Shown piece by piece: positions 44,419 to 52,673 of a stretch of 64,000 nt of DNA. Positions within the stretch are counted from its first letter, which is position 1. The number at the start of each line of letters is the position of its first letter. The DNA comes from Flavobacterium solisilvae (GTDB taxonomy: Bacteria > Bacteroidota > Bacteroidia > Flavobacteriales > Flavobacteriaceae). The DNA lies in assembly GCF_012911605.1 (NCBI RefSeq), contig NZ_JAAMPT010000208.1, positions 310,001-374,000 on the forward strand. The letters run 5' to 3'. Under the pieces are notes generated by a model that saw nothing but the letters and a program-made list of their open reading frames with translations, made no database searches and was not told where the DNA came from. The translations under genes were made by a program, and so were the position numbers.

Positions 44419-44976
44419 ATGAAAAGAATAGTTTTTAGTTTTTTAGTAGCATCGTTATTAGTGATAACGAGCTGCAAAGACGATGTTTTGCCTAAACCAG
44501 CAAGTCAACTTCGATTGGATTATCCAGTAGCAGAATATGCTTCGTTTAGTAGCGATTGTCCGTTTACTTTTGATATCAACGAAGATGCCAAAATCAAAGC
44601 CGATAACAACTGTGGTTTTAGTATTCAATATCCAAAAATGAAGGCTACAATTTATTTGACTTATAAACCTGTGAACAACGATATTACAAAATTGCTTCGC
44701 GATGCTCAAAAATTAACGTTTGAACACGTGGTGAAAGCGGATGATATTACTGAATTACCTTTTTTAAACCGAGACAAAAAAGTATTTGGAATGTTTTATC
44801 AAGTGAATGGAAATGCCGCAACCAATGCGCAGTTTTATGTTACCGATAGCACAAAGCATTTTGTAACCGGTTCTGTTTATTTTTATGCCAAACCCAATTT
44901 TGATTCCATCATGCCTGCTACAAGCTACGTCAAAGATGATATGCAGCATTTGATGGAAAGCTTGCAGTGGAAGTAG
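44419..44976 (+). CDS. gldD: Gliding motility lipoprotein GldD
   Basis: 185-aa lipoprotein with lipobox VITSC (Cys about 19), followed by KDDVLPKPASQLRLDYPVAEY, the recognisable GldD start (PKPxxxLRLDYPxAEY). GldD is needed for gliding and T9SS function in Flavobacterium johnsoniae. As I recall, gldE lies directly between ssb and gldD in F. johnsoniae; here ssb is followed by gldD with only 39 bases between and no gldE. No other gld or spr gene is in the window. Confidence 0.87.
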   Translation: MKRIVFSFLVASLLVITSCKDDVLPKPASQLRLDYPVAEYASFSSDCPFTFDINEDAKIKADNNCGFSIQYPKMKATIYLTYKPVNNDITKLLRDAQKLTFEHVVKADDITELPFLNRDKKVFGMFYQVNGNAATNAQFYVTDSTKHFVTGSVYFYAKPNFDSIMPATSYVKDDMQHLMESLQWK

Positions 44977-45071
44977 ATTGTTTTCAGAAATTTCGGGGAT
45001 AAAAGAGGTCGATTTTTTTTACATTAATTTGAATCAGAGTTGTATAATAGCTAATGTTATTTGACACTTTT

Positions 45072-45461
45072 TTATAAAAAATCTTCTTTTTCCGTTTCAG
45101 ATTCTTTGCTTTTTAATTTATCAATTCTTGAATTGATGTAAGTGAAAACGTTTGATAAAATTAGAAATAAACCTAACATAATCCAAATATTTGTAGTTAT
45201 ACTAAGTTCATTAGTTTTATTTTCTAATCTCAACTTCGAGTTTGTTGCTATAACAATATCATATAATTTTTTTTTCTCTTCTGAATTTATTTTCTCAAAT
45301 TTTAAAATTTGCTCGTATATCTTTTTTTGGTCTAAAAGAATTTTGTTTTGTTCTTCTATGTTTCTGTATGATTCTGTAATATTTCCAATTATATATATCA
45401 GGCAAAAAAATGAAATAATAGTTATTACAAATTTTACAGAGATTAACGATTTTAGGTTCAT
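45072..45461 (-). CDS. Small membrane protein with two helices and a coiled-coil loop
   Basis: 129 aa. Membrane helices at about 9-29 and 91-107 enclose a charged helical loop (NITESYRNIEEQNKILLDQ and on) likely to form a coiled coil. No known domain. The gene is preceded by a promoter nearly identical to that of the next gene upstream, the LRR lipoprotein (see 45496 and 46149). Function unknown; both are probably accessory genes. Confidence 0.55.
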   Translation of the reverse strand: MNLKSLISVKFVITIISFFCLIYIIGNITESYRNIEEQNKILLDQKKIYEQILKFEKINSEEKKKLYDIVIATNSKLRLENKTNELSITTNIWIMLGLFLILSNVFTYINSRIDKLKSKESETEKEDFL

Positions 45462-45495
45462 TTTTGTATGATTTTATTGAAGTGTTTCACAACAG

Positions 45496-45532
45496 CCAAA
45501 TATACAAAAACTTCATACGGCCAAACAAAACT
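45496..45532 (-). promoter_or_regulatory. Duplicated promoter, copy A (for 45072-45461)
   Basis: Minus-strand -7 TATATTTG at 45497-45504, preceded by AGTTTTTG. About 36 bases match copy B at 46149-46185 with only four or so differences. Confidence 0.7.
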
Positions 45533-45580
45533 ACATATTATATAAAAAGAAAACTTTGTTTTAACGATATTGTATTATAG

Positions 45581-46117
45581 TTAGTGTTTTTCAGTATAAC
45601 TTTCCATATAATCAGCGATCGAACTCACTATTTTTACTTTAGGGTTAAGCGATTTTTGAATAATTTTTAAATCATTCATATTAAACTTTGAATCTGTAAT
45701 TTTAAGGACTTTGAGATTTGGAAGTAAATTCAGCTTTGGTATTTCAGCAACAATGTTTAGATTTTTGTTCAATGCTAAATCTAAAACTTCAAGATTTTTA
45801 AGTTCTGATATTGAGTTAGGTAAACTTTTTAAATTGTTTGAGTTTAGAATTAAAACTTTTAATAATTTCAATTCTGATATTTTTTCGGGTAATTCGGTAA
45901 TTTGATTTTTGTCTGTATCACTTTCTGGTAATGCTGAAAGTGGTGGATAAAAAACTACTTCTTTTGCGCCAAGTTGCAATTCGATTAAGTTCTTGTTTTC
46001 AAAAACACTGTCGGGAATTGTAGTTAATCTTTTGCTGCTTAAATCAATTTGGGTTTCCTTATTCAAATTAGAACAGGAATTAAATAGGAAAAGTATAAAA
46101 ATGATATAATGTTTCAT
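45581..46117 (-). CDS. Leucine-rich repeat lipoprotein
   Basis: 178 aa if started at the ATG at 46117; an upstream in-frame start at 46147 would put the signal peptide too deep. Lipobox FNSC follows a hydrophobic stretch, then about five LRR units (RLTTIPDSVFENKNLIELQL, LKSLPNSISELKNLEVLDL and similar). LRR lipoproteins are adhesion or ligand-binding surfaces, but the ligand is unknown. It shares its promoter sequence with the neighbouring small membrane protein gene. Confidence 0.78.
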   Translation of the reverse strand: MKHYIIFILFLFNSCSNLNKETQIDLSSKRLTTIPDSVFENKNLIELQLGAKEVVFYPPLSALPESDTDKNQITELPEKISELKLLKVLILNSNNLKSLPNSISELKNLEVLDLALNKNLNIVAEIPKLNLLPNLKVLKITDSKFNMNDLKIIQKSLNPKVKIVSSIADYMESYTEKH

Positions 46118-46148
46118 TGAGTAATTTTGAAGTATTGATGTAAACATT

Positions 46149-46185
46149 CAAATATACAAAAACTTCAAACAGCTAGACAAAACTT
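46149..46185 (-). promoter_or_regulatory. Duplicated promoter, copy B (for the LRR lipoprotein)
   Basis: Minus-strand -7 TATATTTG at 46149-46156. From 46149 the first 19 bases are identical to copy A at 45497. Confidence 0.7.
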
Positions 46186-46196
46186 AAATGTAAATC

Positions 46197-46225
46197 AAAA
46201 AAAATCCCGAAAACTTCGGGACTTT
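46197..46225 (-). terminator. Terminator of the HMA-domain gene
   Basis: On the minus strand AGTCCCGAA / TTCGGGATT with a short loop, followed by eight T. Confidence 0.85.
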
Positions 46226-46228
46226 TAA

Positions 46229-46606
46229 TTATGCTTTTATTTTAACATCAGAGACTTTGTAGGTTTTGCCATCGGCTGTGGATTCAACCGTTTCTGAGAT
46301 TTTTTCGGGAGATAAAACCGCTGCGTCAAAACTAACCGTTGCTTCTTTTTTATCAAAATCTACTTTTGCTTCTTGAACGCCTTCCATTTCGGTAAGTTTT
46401 CGCTCTATCGTTTTTGCACAACCCATCGAACAAGTCATTCCGTCTATTTTTAACGTAGCCGTTTCAGGTTTTTGTGCTACTTTTTTTTCGGTTGAACTCA
46501 CTGCATTTGTTGACTCTGATAAATTTGGTTCGTTTCCAGTTTCTTTACAGCTCATAAATAATAATGAGCATAAAGTCATCGTTATAATTGGTTTAACAAA
46601 ATTCAT
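46229..46606 (-). CDS. Lipoprotein with heavy-metal-associated (HMA) domain
   Basis: 125 aa: lipobox LLFMSC, a Ser/Thr-rich linker, then an HMA domain with the metal site GMTCSMGC and the LTEMEGVQEAKVDFDKKEATV core. It binds copper, zinc or cadmium in the periplasm or membrane face as a metallochaperone-like sponge. Monocistronic, with a good -7 box and a terminator. Confidence 0.88.
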   Translation of the reverse strand: MNFVKPIITMTLCSLLFMSCKETGNEPNLSESTNAVSSTEKKVAQKPETATLKIDGMTCSMGCAKTIERKLTEMEGVQEAKVDFDKKEATVSFDAAVLSPEKISETVESTADGKTYKVSDVKIKA

Positions 46607-46646
46607 AAGTGTTTAATTTAATGTTTGTAATCATTGTTTGTTGAGG

Positions 46647-46654
46647 CAAAAATA
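46647..46654 (-). promoter_or_regulatory. -7 box of the HMA lipoprotein gene
   Basis: TATTTTTG on the minus strand, 40 bases before the ATG at 46606. Confidence 0.6.
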
Positions 46655-46754
46655 ATTAAAAATTAAAGTTATTACTCTTAAAATAATTACAAAATTTTGA
46701 TTCACAATTTTTAACATAATTAATGAAGTTTTTAAAAATACTTATATTTACACT

Positions 46755-47390
46755 ATGAGTTTATGGATTAAAACAAATTGGCTGGTAAAACGGATTTTTC
46801 CAAAGTATGTTTGGTCAATTCCTAACGACGAAAAAAAAGTTTTTCTCACTTTTGATGATGGACCAACGCCCGAAATTACCGAATGGGTTTTGGCAGAACT
46901 TCGAAACTACAACGCCAAAGCTACTTTTTTTTGCATTGGCGATAATATTCGAAAATATCCAGCGATTTTCCAGAAAGTTTTGGCTGAAAACCATTCCATA
47001 GGAAATCATACGTTTAATCATTTAAAAGGATGGAAAACGCCAACCGAAGAATATATCAAAAACACTCTACTTTGTCAATCACAATTCACAATTCACAGTT
47101 CACAATTCAGAAATCTTTTTCGTCCACCGTATGGAAAAATTAAACTTTCGCAAGCAAGAAGATTACGAAAACTGGGTTATAAAATAATTATGTGGGATGT
47201 TATTTCTTTTGATTTTGACCAAACAATTTCAAAAGAAAAATGTTTAGAAAATGTTCTGAAAAATGTAGAAAGCGGAAGTATTATCGTTTTTCACGACAGT
47301 AAAAAAGCATGGCAAAATCTTGAGTATGTTTTACCAAAAACCTTGAAATTTTTAAACGAAAAAGGATTTACTTGCGATAAAATAAATTAA
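46755..47390 (+). CDS. Polysaccharide deacetylase family protein (NodB domain)
   Basis: 211 aa. NodB motifs: TFDDGP (catalytic Asp and metal Asp), HSIGNHTFNH (metal His), RPPYG, WDVISFDF and IIVFHDS. It likely deacetylates a cell-wall or extracellular polysaccharide. No signal peptide is evident. The segment CQSQFTIHSSQFRNLF before RPPYG is encoded by a tandem AATTCACAATTCAC tract (47076-47110), so a word repeat has been absorbed into the frame. Confidence 0.88.
   Translation: MSLWIKTNWLVKRIFPKYVWSIPNDEKKVFLTFDDGPTPEITEWVLAELRNYNAKATFFCIGDNIRKYPAIFQKVLAENHSIGNHTFNHLKGWKTPTEEYIKNTLLCQSQFTIHSSQFRNLFRPPYGKIKLSQARRLRKLGYKIIMWDVISFDFDQTISKEKCLENVLKNVESGSIIVFHDSKKAWQNLEYVLPKTLKFLNEKGFTCDKIN
47076..47110 (+). 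repeat. Tandem-word repeat inside the deacetylase gene
   Basis: About four copies of TTCACAA/TTCACAG-type words in a row, in frame, encoding QSQFTIHSSQF. Confidence 0.75.
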
Positions 47391-47399
47391 TTTCAAATT

Positions 47400-47428
47400 G
47401 TCATCCTGTCCCGAAACTTCGGGATGAC
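47400..47428. terminator. Hairpin between the deacetylase and thioredoxin-like genes
   Basis: GTCATCC...TCCCGAA pairs with TTCGGGATGAC (alternative pairings because GTC and CCTG are repeated). It fills the 44-base gap between convergent genes. The GTCATCC word is a frequent repeat in this phylum. Confidence 0.65.
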
Positions 47429-47434
47429 GAAGGA

Positions 47435-47731
47435 CTAAATCTGCTCGTTGACAATACTTATTAAAGTATTTGCGTCTAATTCGCCCGATTGTCTCCAAAC
47501 CATTTGCCCATCTTTATAAATCATCAATGTTGGTAAACCTTTGATGCGAAGCGCTTCGGCTAGTTCTTGATTTTTATCAACGTCAATTTTAATCACTTTG
47601 GCTCTATCACCAAGTGCGGCTGCAACATCTCTAATTACAGGATGCATCGATACAGACGAGTCGTTCCACTCTGTGTAAAAGTCGATTAACACAGGAACTT
47701 GAGCGTTAATTAATTCTCCAAATTTTGACAT
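47435..47731 (-). CDS. Thioredoxin-fold protein without the active-site cysteines
   Basis: 98 aa with clear thioredoxin structure: VLIDFYTEW at strand beta-3, the cis-Pro loop GLPTLMIYKDG, and a normal C-terminal helix. Where thioredoxin has WCGPC, this has WNDSS, so both redox Cys are missing; there is no Cys in the protein. It may be a binding or regulatory protein rather than an oxidoreductase. Own promoter at 47784. Confidence 0.85.
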   Translation of the reverse strand: MSKFGELINAQVPVLIDFYTEWNDSSVSMHPVIRDVAAALGDRAKVIKIDVDKNQELAEALRIKGLPTLMIYKDGQMVWRQSGELDANTLISIVNEQI

Positions 47732-47783
47732 AAAACCAAAATATTTTAATTTTCTTTTTTAAAGAAATGAATTTAGAATACTA

Positions 47784-47791
47784 CAAATGTA
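47784..47791 (-). promoter_or_regulatory. -7 box of the thioredoxin-like gene
   Basis: TACATTTG on the minus strand, 52 bases before the ATG at 47731. Confidence 0.6.
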
Positions 47792-47805
47792 GCATTTTTA
47801 ACTAA

Positions 47806-49038
47806 TTATGCTACTTTTTCTGCTTTTTTTAGTTCGAAAACGGTGATTTCAGGCCAAATTCCAACGCGACCAGGATAAGCATGAAATCCAAAACCGCGAT
47901 TTACATAAATATATCGTCCTAAATTTTCGTATAAACCTGCCCATTGTTTGTAAACATATTGCACTGGACTCCAACGAATAATTCCCGGAATTTCAATTCC
48001 AAATTGCAATCCATGTGTATGACCAGAAAGCGTTAATTGGAAATTTTTGTTGTGATTTTTAACTTCATATTCCCAATGACTTGGATCGTGACTCATTAAT
48101 ATTTTAAAATCTTCATTGGTCAATCCTTCCGAGGCTTTGTTTAAATCGCCAGCTTGCTTGAAATTTTTGCCCCAATTTTCAACGCCAACAATAGCAATTT
48201 CACTTGAACCTTTTTTGATTTTTTTATTTTGGTTCAAAAGCAAATCAAAACCAATATCGCCATATACTTTTTTAATGGCTTCAAAGTTTTCGTTTTTTGC
48301 TGCTTGCGATGGCCAAGTTACATATTCGCCATAATCGTGATTGCCCAAAACGGCAAATTTTCCATATTGGTGATTATCAATTTTGTTAAAAATATCAATC
48401 CAAGGATGCATTTCAGTAGCATGCGTATTTACAATATCGCCAGTAAAAAGCATCAAATCGGTTTTTTGCTCATTGATTAAATCGATGGCATATTGAATTT
48501 TTTCAGGATTGTCAAAACTTCCACTGTGAACATCCGATATTTGAGTGATTGTAAAACCGTCAAAATCATCGGGTAAATCAGCAAAATATAATGGTTGCCT
48601 AATAACTCTGTAGTCATATTTCCCTTTTGTCATTCCATAAAGCAAAGATGTAAACGGAATTGCCGCAATAACTAACGCCATTTGACTGATGAATTTTCGT
48701 CTATCGGGTAAAAAACTGCCGCTATCGTTATCGCCAACAAAATGGGTAATTGTGCCGCTAAAAATTCTGAAAACATCTTCCAAAAGCATGAAAACGGTTA
48801 AAATAATTTTTGGAATTAAAAGCAAAAGCAAAAGTCCAAGCGTAAACAATGACATTTGAGTTTGTCCAACGCTTCGGTCAAATTTTGAAAATTGATAAAA
48901 AATAAAAGCAATTGCCAAAATAGAAACAACTAAGTAAACAACATTAACAACTTTCGATTTAGAAATTGTTCTAATTGCTTGAAAAGAGTAAACTTCTATT
49001 ATTGCAATGATTATGAAAAGGAATAGCCAACGAAGCAT
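47806..49038 (-). CDS. Membrane-anchored calcineurin-like metallophosphoesterase
   Basis: 410 aa. Four N-terminal hydrophobic helices (about 1-145) precede a metallophosphoesterase domain with DVHSGSF, GDIVN, GNHDYGEY, SHDPSHW and SGHTHGLQFG, the full metal-site set. Such membrane MPEs resemble the YkuE type, some of which act on UDP-diacylglucosamine or phosphodiesters; the substrate here is unknown. Divergent from polA. Confidence 0.88.
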   Translation of the reverse strand: MLRWLFLFIIIAIIEVYSFQAIRTISKSKVVNVVYLVVSILAIAFIFYQFSKFDRSVGQTQMSLFTLGLLLLLLIPKIILTVFMLLEDVFRIFSGTITHFVGDNDSGSFLPDRRKFISQMALVIAAIPFTSLLYGMTKGKYDYRVIRQPLYFADLPDDFDGFTITQISDVHSGSFDNPEKIQYAIDLINEQKTDLMLFTGDIVNTHATEMHPWIDIFNKIDNHQYGKFAVLGNHDYGEYVTWPSQAAKNENFEAIKKVYGDIGFDLLLNQNKKIKKGSSEIAIVGVENWGKNFKQAGDLNKASEGLTNEDFKILMSHDPSHWEYEVKNHNKNFQLTLSGHTHGLQFGIEIPGIIRWSPVQYVYKQWAGLYENLGRYIYVNRGFGFHAYPGRVGIWPEITVFELKKAEKVA

Positions 49039-49169
49039 ATAAATATTTTCAGCAAAGTAACGAACTTTATCAGTTTGAGATTGTTAATTATTTTTTAAAT
49101 TTCATACAGGTACTTTTTGATGAAAATATCATTCATATTAAGTATTTTTACAAATTCAAATTACAAATC

Positions 49170-52028
49170 ATGTCACAAAAACGCCTTTATCTTCTTGATG
49201 CTTATGCACTAATTTTTCGCGGTTATTTTGCCTTTATAAAAAATCCTAGAATTAACTCTAAAGGAATGGATACATCGGCAATTATGGGATTTATGAATGC
49301 TTTGATGGATGTTATCAAACGCGAAAAACCCGATCATTTAGCCGTAGCTTTTGATAAAGGCGGAAGCGATTATCGCTATGAAATGTTTCCCGAATACAAA
49401 GCGCATCGTGATGAAACGCCAGAAGCAATTAAAATTGCCGTTCCGTACATTCAAGAATTGTTGAAAGCAATGCATATTCCAATTATTGAAGTGGCAGGTT
49501 TTGAAGCCGATGATTTAATTGGAACGTTGGCAAAACAAGCCGAAAAAGAAGGTTTTAAAGTATATATGGTTACGCCCGATAAGGATTTTGCACAATTGGT
49601 TTCCGAAAACATTTTTATGTACAAACCAGCAAGAATGGGCAACGACATCGAAATTTGGGGAATTCCAGAAGTATTGGAAAAATTTGAAATCGAACGACCA
49701 GAACAAGTGATAGATTTCTTAGGAATGATGGGCGATGCTGCCGATAATATTCCGGGATTGCCAGGCGTTGGAGAAAAAACAGCAAAGAAATTCCTAAAAG
49801 AATATGGTTCGATGGAAAATCTTTTGGCAAACACACATCAGTTAAAAGGTGCGATTAAAGATAAAATCGAAGCCAATGCCGAATTAGGTTTATTATCAAA
49901 AAAATTAGCAGCAATTTTACTCGATTGTCCTGTTGAATTTAATGCCGAAAATTTTGAACTTTCAAAACCTGATGTTGAAAAAACCGATGCGTTGTTTCAA
50001 GAATTGGAATTCCGTCAAATGAAAGCGCAGTTTGATAAATATTTTGGAACTGGAAAAGAATATGATGAAATTGACACGAATGGCAATAGAACTTCAAGCG
50101 AAACACCACAACAAACTAAAAAAACTCCAGCTAAGAAATCCAACGAAGATCAATTTGATTTGTTCGGATTTTCGGATGAGGAAAGTGGTGAAGTGAAAAC
50201 TAATTCTAATTATGCAACGTTAGAAAATACCAATCATAATTATCAGATTATTCAAGGTGATTTGGGTACAAAATTGTTTTTGCAGAATTTACTTAATCAA
50301 ACTTCGGTTTGTTTTGATACCGAAACTACAGGAATTGATGCTTTAAATGCTGAACTAGTTGGAATGTCGTTTTCTTGGCAAAAAGGCGAAGCATTTTACG
50401 TTCCGTTTCCAGAAAATCAGGAAGAAGCACAGATTTTAGTCGATAAATTCAAACCGTTTTTTGAAAATGAAAGCATCGAAAAAATTGGTCAGAATATAAA
50501 ATATGATTTGAAAATTCTCTCGAATTATGGAGTTCAAATCAAAGGAAAATTATTCGATACGATGATTGCGCATTATTTGATAAATCCAGATATGCGTCAT
50601 AATATGGACGTTTTATCAGAAACCTATTTGAAATATTCTCCAAAATCCATTGAAGATTTAATTGGCAAAAAAGGTAAAAATCAAAAATCGATGCGCGATG
50701 TTGCTTTGGAAGATATCAAAGAATACGCTGCCGAAGATGCTGATGTTACCTTTCAATTAAAACAAAATTTCAGTCCGATTTTAGACAAAGTAGAAACCAA
50801 AAAACTTTTTGATGAAATTGAAATTCCGTTAATTCCTGTTTTGGCTGCAATGGAATTGGAAGGAATCAATCTTGACGTTCCTTTTTTGAAAGAAATGTCG
50901 GTTGAAATGGCAAAAGAAAGCTCCGAATTAGAACAAAAAATATATGAAACTGCTGGTGAAAAATTCAATTTGGCTTCACCTAAACAATTGGGCGACGTTT
51001 TATTTGATAAAATGAAAATTGGCGGTGAGAAACAAAAGAAAACCAAAACGGGTCAATATGCTACTGGCGAAGAGGTTTTGAGTTATTTAGCCAACGAACA
51101 TCAAATTGTAAAAGATATTTTGGAATGGCGACAAATGGTGAAATTGCAAAGTACTTACATTGATGCTTTACCTAACCAAGTTGATAAAAAAACAGGACGT
51201 GTTCACACCGATTATATGCAAACGGTTGCGGCAACTGGTCGTTTGAGTTCGAACAATCCAAACTTGCAAAATATTCCGATTCGTACTGAACGCGGACGAT
51301 TGATTAGAAAAGCATTTATTGCTCGTGATGAAAATTACACTTTAGTTTCTGCCGATTATTCTCAAATAGAACTTCGAATTATCGCTGCTTTATCTGGCGA
51401 AGAAAATATGATAAAAGCGTTTCAAAATAATGAAGATATTCACAGAAGTACGGCTGCAAAAGTCTTCAATGTACCGTTAGAAGAAGTTACAAAAGAACAA
51501 CGCAGCAATGCCAAAACCGTGAATTTCGGAATTATTTATGGTGTTTCAGCCTTCGGACTTTCAAATCAAACTTCGCTTTCGCGAAAAGAAAGTGCCGAGT
51601 TGATTGAGGCTTATTATGCAACCTATCCTAAATTGAAATCGTACATGAGCAATCAAGTTGATTTTGCAAGAAAAAACGGTTACGTACAAACAGTTTTAGG
51701 AAGAAGACGTTATCTAAAAGACATCAATTCGGCTAACATGATGGTAAAAAGTGGTGCTGAACGAAATGCTGTAAATGCACCAATTCAAGGTTCGGCTGCT
51801 GATATTATCAAAATTGCGATGATTAATATTCACAAAAAACTAACTTCTGAGAATTGGAAATCAAAAATGTTACTTCAAGTTCATGACGAATTGGTTTTTG
51901 ACGTTCACAACTCCGAATTAGAAAAAATAAAACCCATGATTAAACACGAAATGGAAAACGCCTTCAAAATGGATGTTCCGTTGGATGTTGAAATTGGCGT
52001 TGGAAAAAATTGGTTGGAAGCGCATTGA
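49170..52028 (+). CDS. polA: DNA polymerase I
   Basis: Repairs gaps and removes RNA primers. 952 aa with all three domains: 5' nuclease (1-290, with LDAYALIFRGYFAF and ADDLIGT), 3'-5' proofreading exonuclease with DTET intact near residue 383 (so it is active, not the degenerate type), and the polymerase domain (about 545 on) with DYSQIELRIIAALSG, RSNAKTVNFGIIYG and QVHDELVFDV. A Lys/Ser-rich linker lies at 300-350. Confidence 0.97.
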   Translation: MSQKRLYLLDAYALIFRGYFAFIKNPRINSKGMDTSAIMGFMNALMDVIKREKPDHLAVAFDKGGSDYRYEMFPEYKAHRDETPEAIKIAVPYIQELLKAMHIPIIEVAGFEADDLIGTLAKQAEKEGFKVYMVTPDKDFAQLVSENIFMYKPARMGNDIEIWGIPEVLEKFEIERPEQVIDFLGMMGDAADNIPGLPGVGEKTAKKFLKEYGSMENLLANTHQLKGAIKDKIEANAELGLLSKKLAAILLDCPVEFNAENFELSKPDVEKTDALFQELEFRQMKAQFDKYFGTGKEYDEIDTNGNRTSSETPQQTKKTPAKKSNEDQFDLFGFSDEESGEVKTNSNYATLENTNHNYQIIQGDLGTKLFLQNLLNQTSVCFDTETTGIDALNAELVGMSFSWQKGEAFYVPFPENQEEAQILVDKFKPFFENESIEKIGQNIKYDLKILSNYGVQIKGKLFDTMIAHYLINPDMRHNMDVLSETYLKYSPKSIEDLIGKKGKNQKSMRDVALEDIKEYAAEDADVTFQLKQNFSPILDKVETKKLFDEIEIPLIPVLAAMELEGINLDVPFLKEMSVEMAKESSELEQKIYETAGEKFNLASPKQLGDVLFDKMKIGGEKQKKTKTGQYATGEEVLSYLANEHQIVKDILEWRQMVKLQSTYIDALPNQVDKKTGRVHTDYMQTVAATGRLSSNNPNLQNIPIRTERGRLIRKAFIARDENYTLVSADYSQIELRIIAALSGEENMIKAFQNNEDIHRSTAAKVFNVPLEEVTKEQRSNAKTVNFGIIYGVSAFGLSNQTSLSRKESAELIEAYYATYPKLKSYMSNQVDFARKNGYVQTVLGRRRYLKDINSANMMVKSGAERNAVNAPIQGSAADIIKIAMINIHKKLTSENWKSKMLLQVHDELVFDVHNSELEKIKPMIKHEMENAFKMDVPLDVEIGVGKNWLEAH

Positions 52029-52066
52029 TTTTAGTGTTCAGTTTTCAGTGGCAGTTGGCAGTTGAG

Positions 52067-52074
52067 TAACTTTG
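52067..52074 (+). promoter_or_regulatory. -7 box of the 52107 gene
   Basis: TAACTTTG after a CAGTTTTCAGTGGCAGTTGG word-repeat tract (52040-52060), 33 bases before the ATG. Confidence 0.5.
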
Positions 52075-52106
52075 ACATTTCTTAGGAATCTCAAATACTA
52101 TTTTAA

Positions 52107-52649
52107 ATGAAGAAAATAATTCTATTTTTCTTTTTAAGTTTTTCAAATTTGATTTTTTGTCAAGTTGATGATTCAATTAAACTTAAAAACTACGTGTTAG
52201 CTGTAAATAATTTTAACAGCACAATGCCTTATTTTGTGATTTTTAAATACAAAGATTTGAATACTAATTTGATAAGAGAAGTTTGTGTTTTAAGCAGTGA
52301 TTTAATTTATTCTATTTCTGAAGAAAAAAAGATAACCCATTTTGAAGCTTTTGAACTTGCGATTAAAAACGAATCTATGTATTTTGAGTTCAAAAATGTT
52401 AAATCACTTGAAAGATTAAATATGATTACTTACTCAAAGGATGAATTCAATAATTTTAAAAGAAAAAAAAGAGTTAAAAAACTTATCGTAAAAACTTTAA
52501 CATCAAAACAAAGTGAAAAATTATTTCCAAAAGATGAAAAAGAACAAATTATGTTTGCACATTTTTTATTCAATTTTGGATTTTTAACTGCTATAAATGA
52601 ATGCTTTGGAGGACAAGAATTAATAGTCATCAACTCTACATCAGAATAA
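52107..52649 (+). CDS. Exported hypothetical protein
   Basis: 180 aa with a signal peptide ending LIFCQ, likely periplasmic. The mature part is Lys-rich and helical with a phenylalanine-rich core; no domain is recognised. The following beta-lactamase-like gene starts 24 bases later, so the two may be cotranscribed. Confidence 0.55.
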   Translation: MKKIILFFFLSFSNLIFCQVDDSIKLKNYVLAVNNFNSTMPYFVIFKYKDLNTNLIREVCVLSSDLIYSISEEKKITHFEAFELAIKNESMYFEFKNVKSLERLNMITYSKDEFNNFKRKKRVKKLIVKTLTSKQSEKLFPKDEKEQIMFAHFLFNFGFLTAINECFGGQELIVINSTSE

Positions 52650-52673
52650 TTTACAATTTCTAAAAAAAATATC

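Noticed and set aside
45072-46606. A toxin-antitoxin or defence system from the small genes at 45-46.6 kb
   Set aside because: The products are a two-helix membrane protein, an LRR lipoprotein and a metal-binding lipoprotein, each with its own promoter; nothing in them indicates toxin or nuclease.
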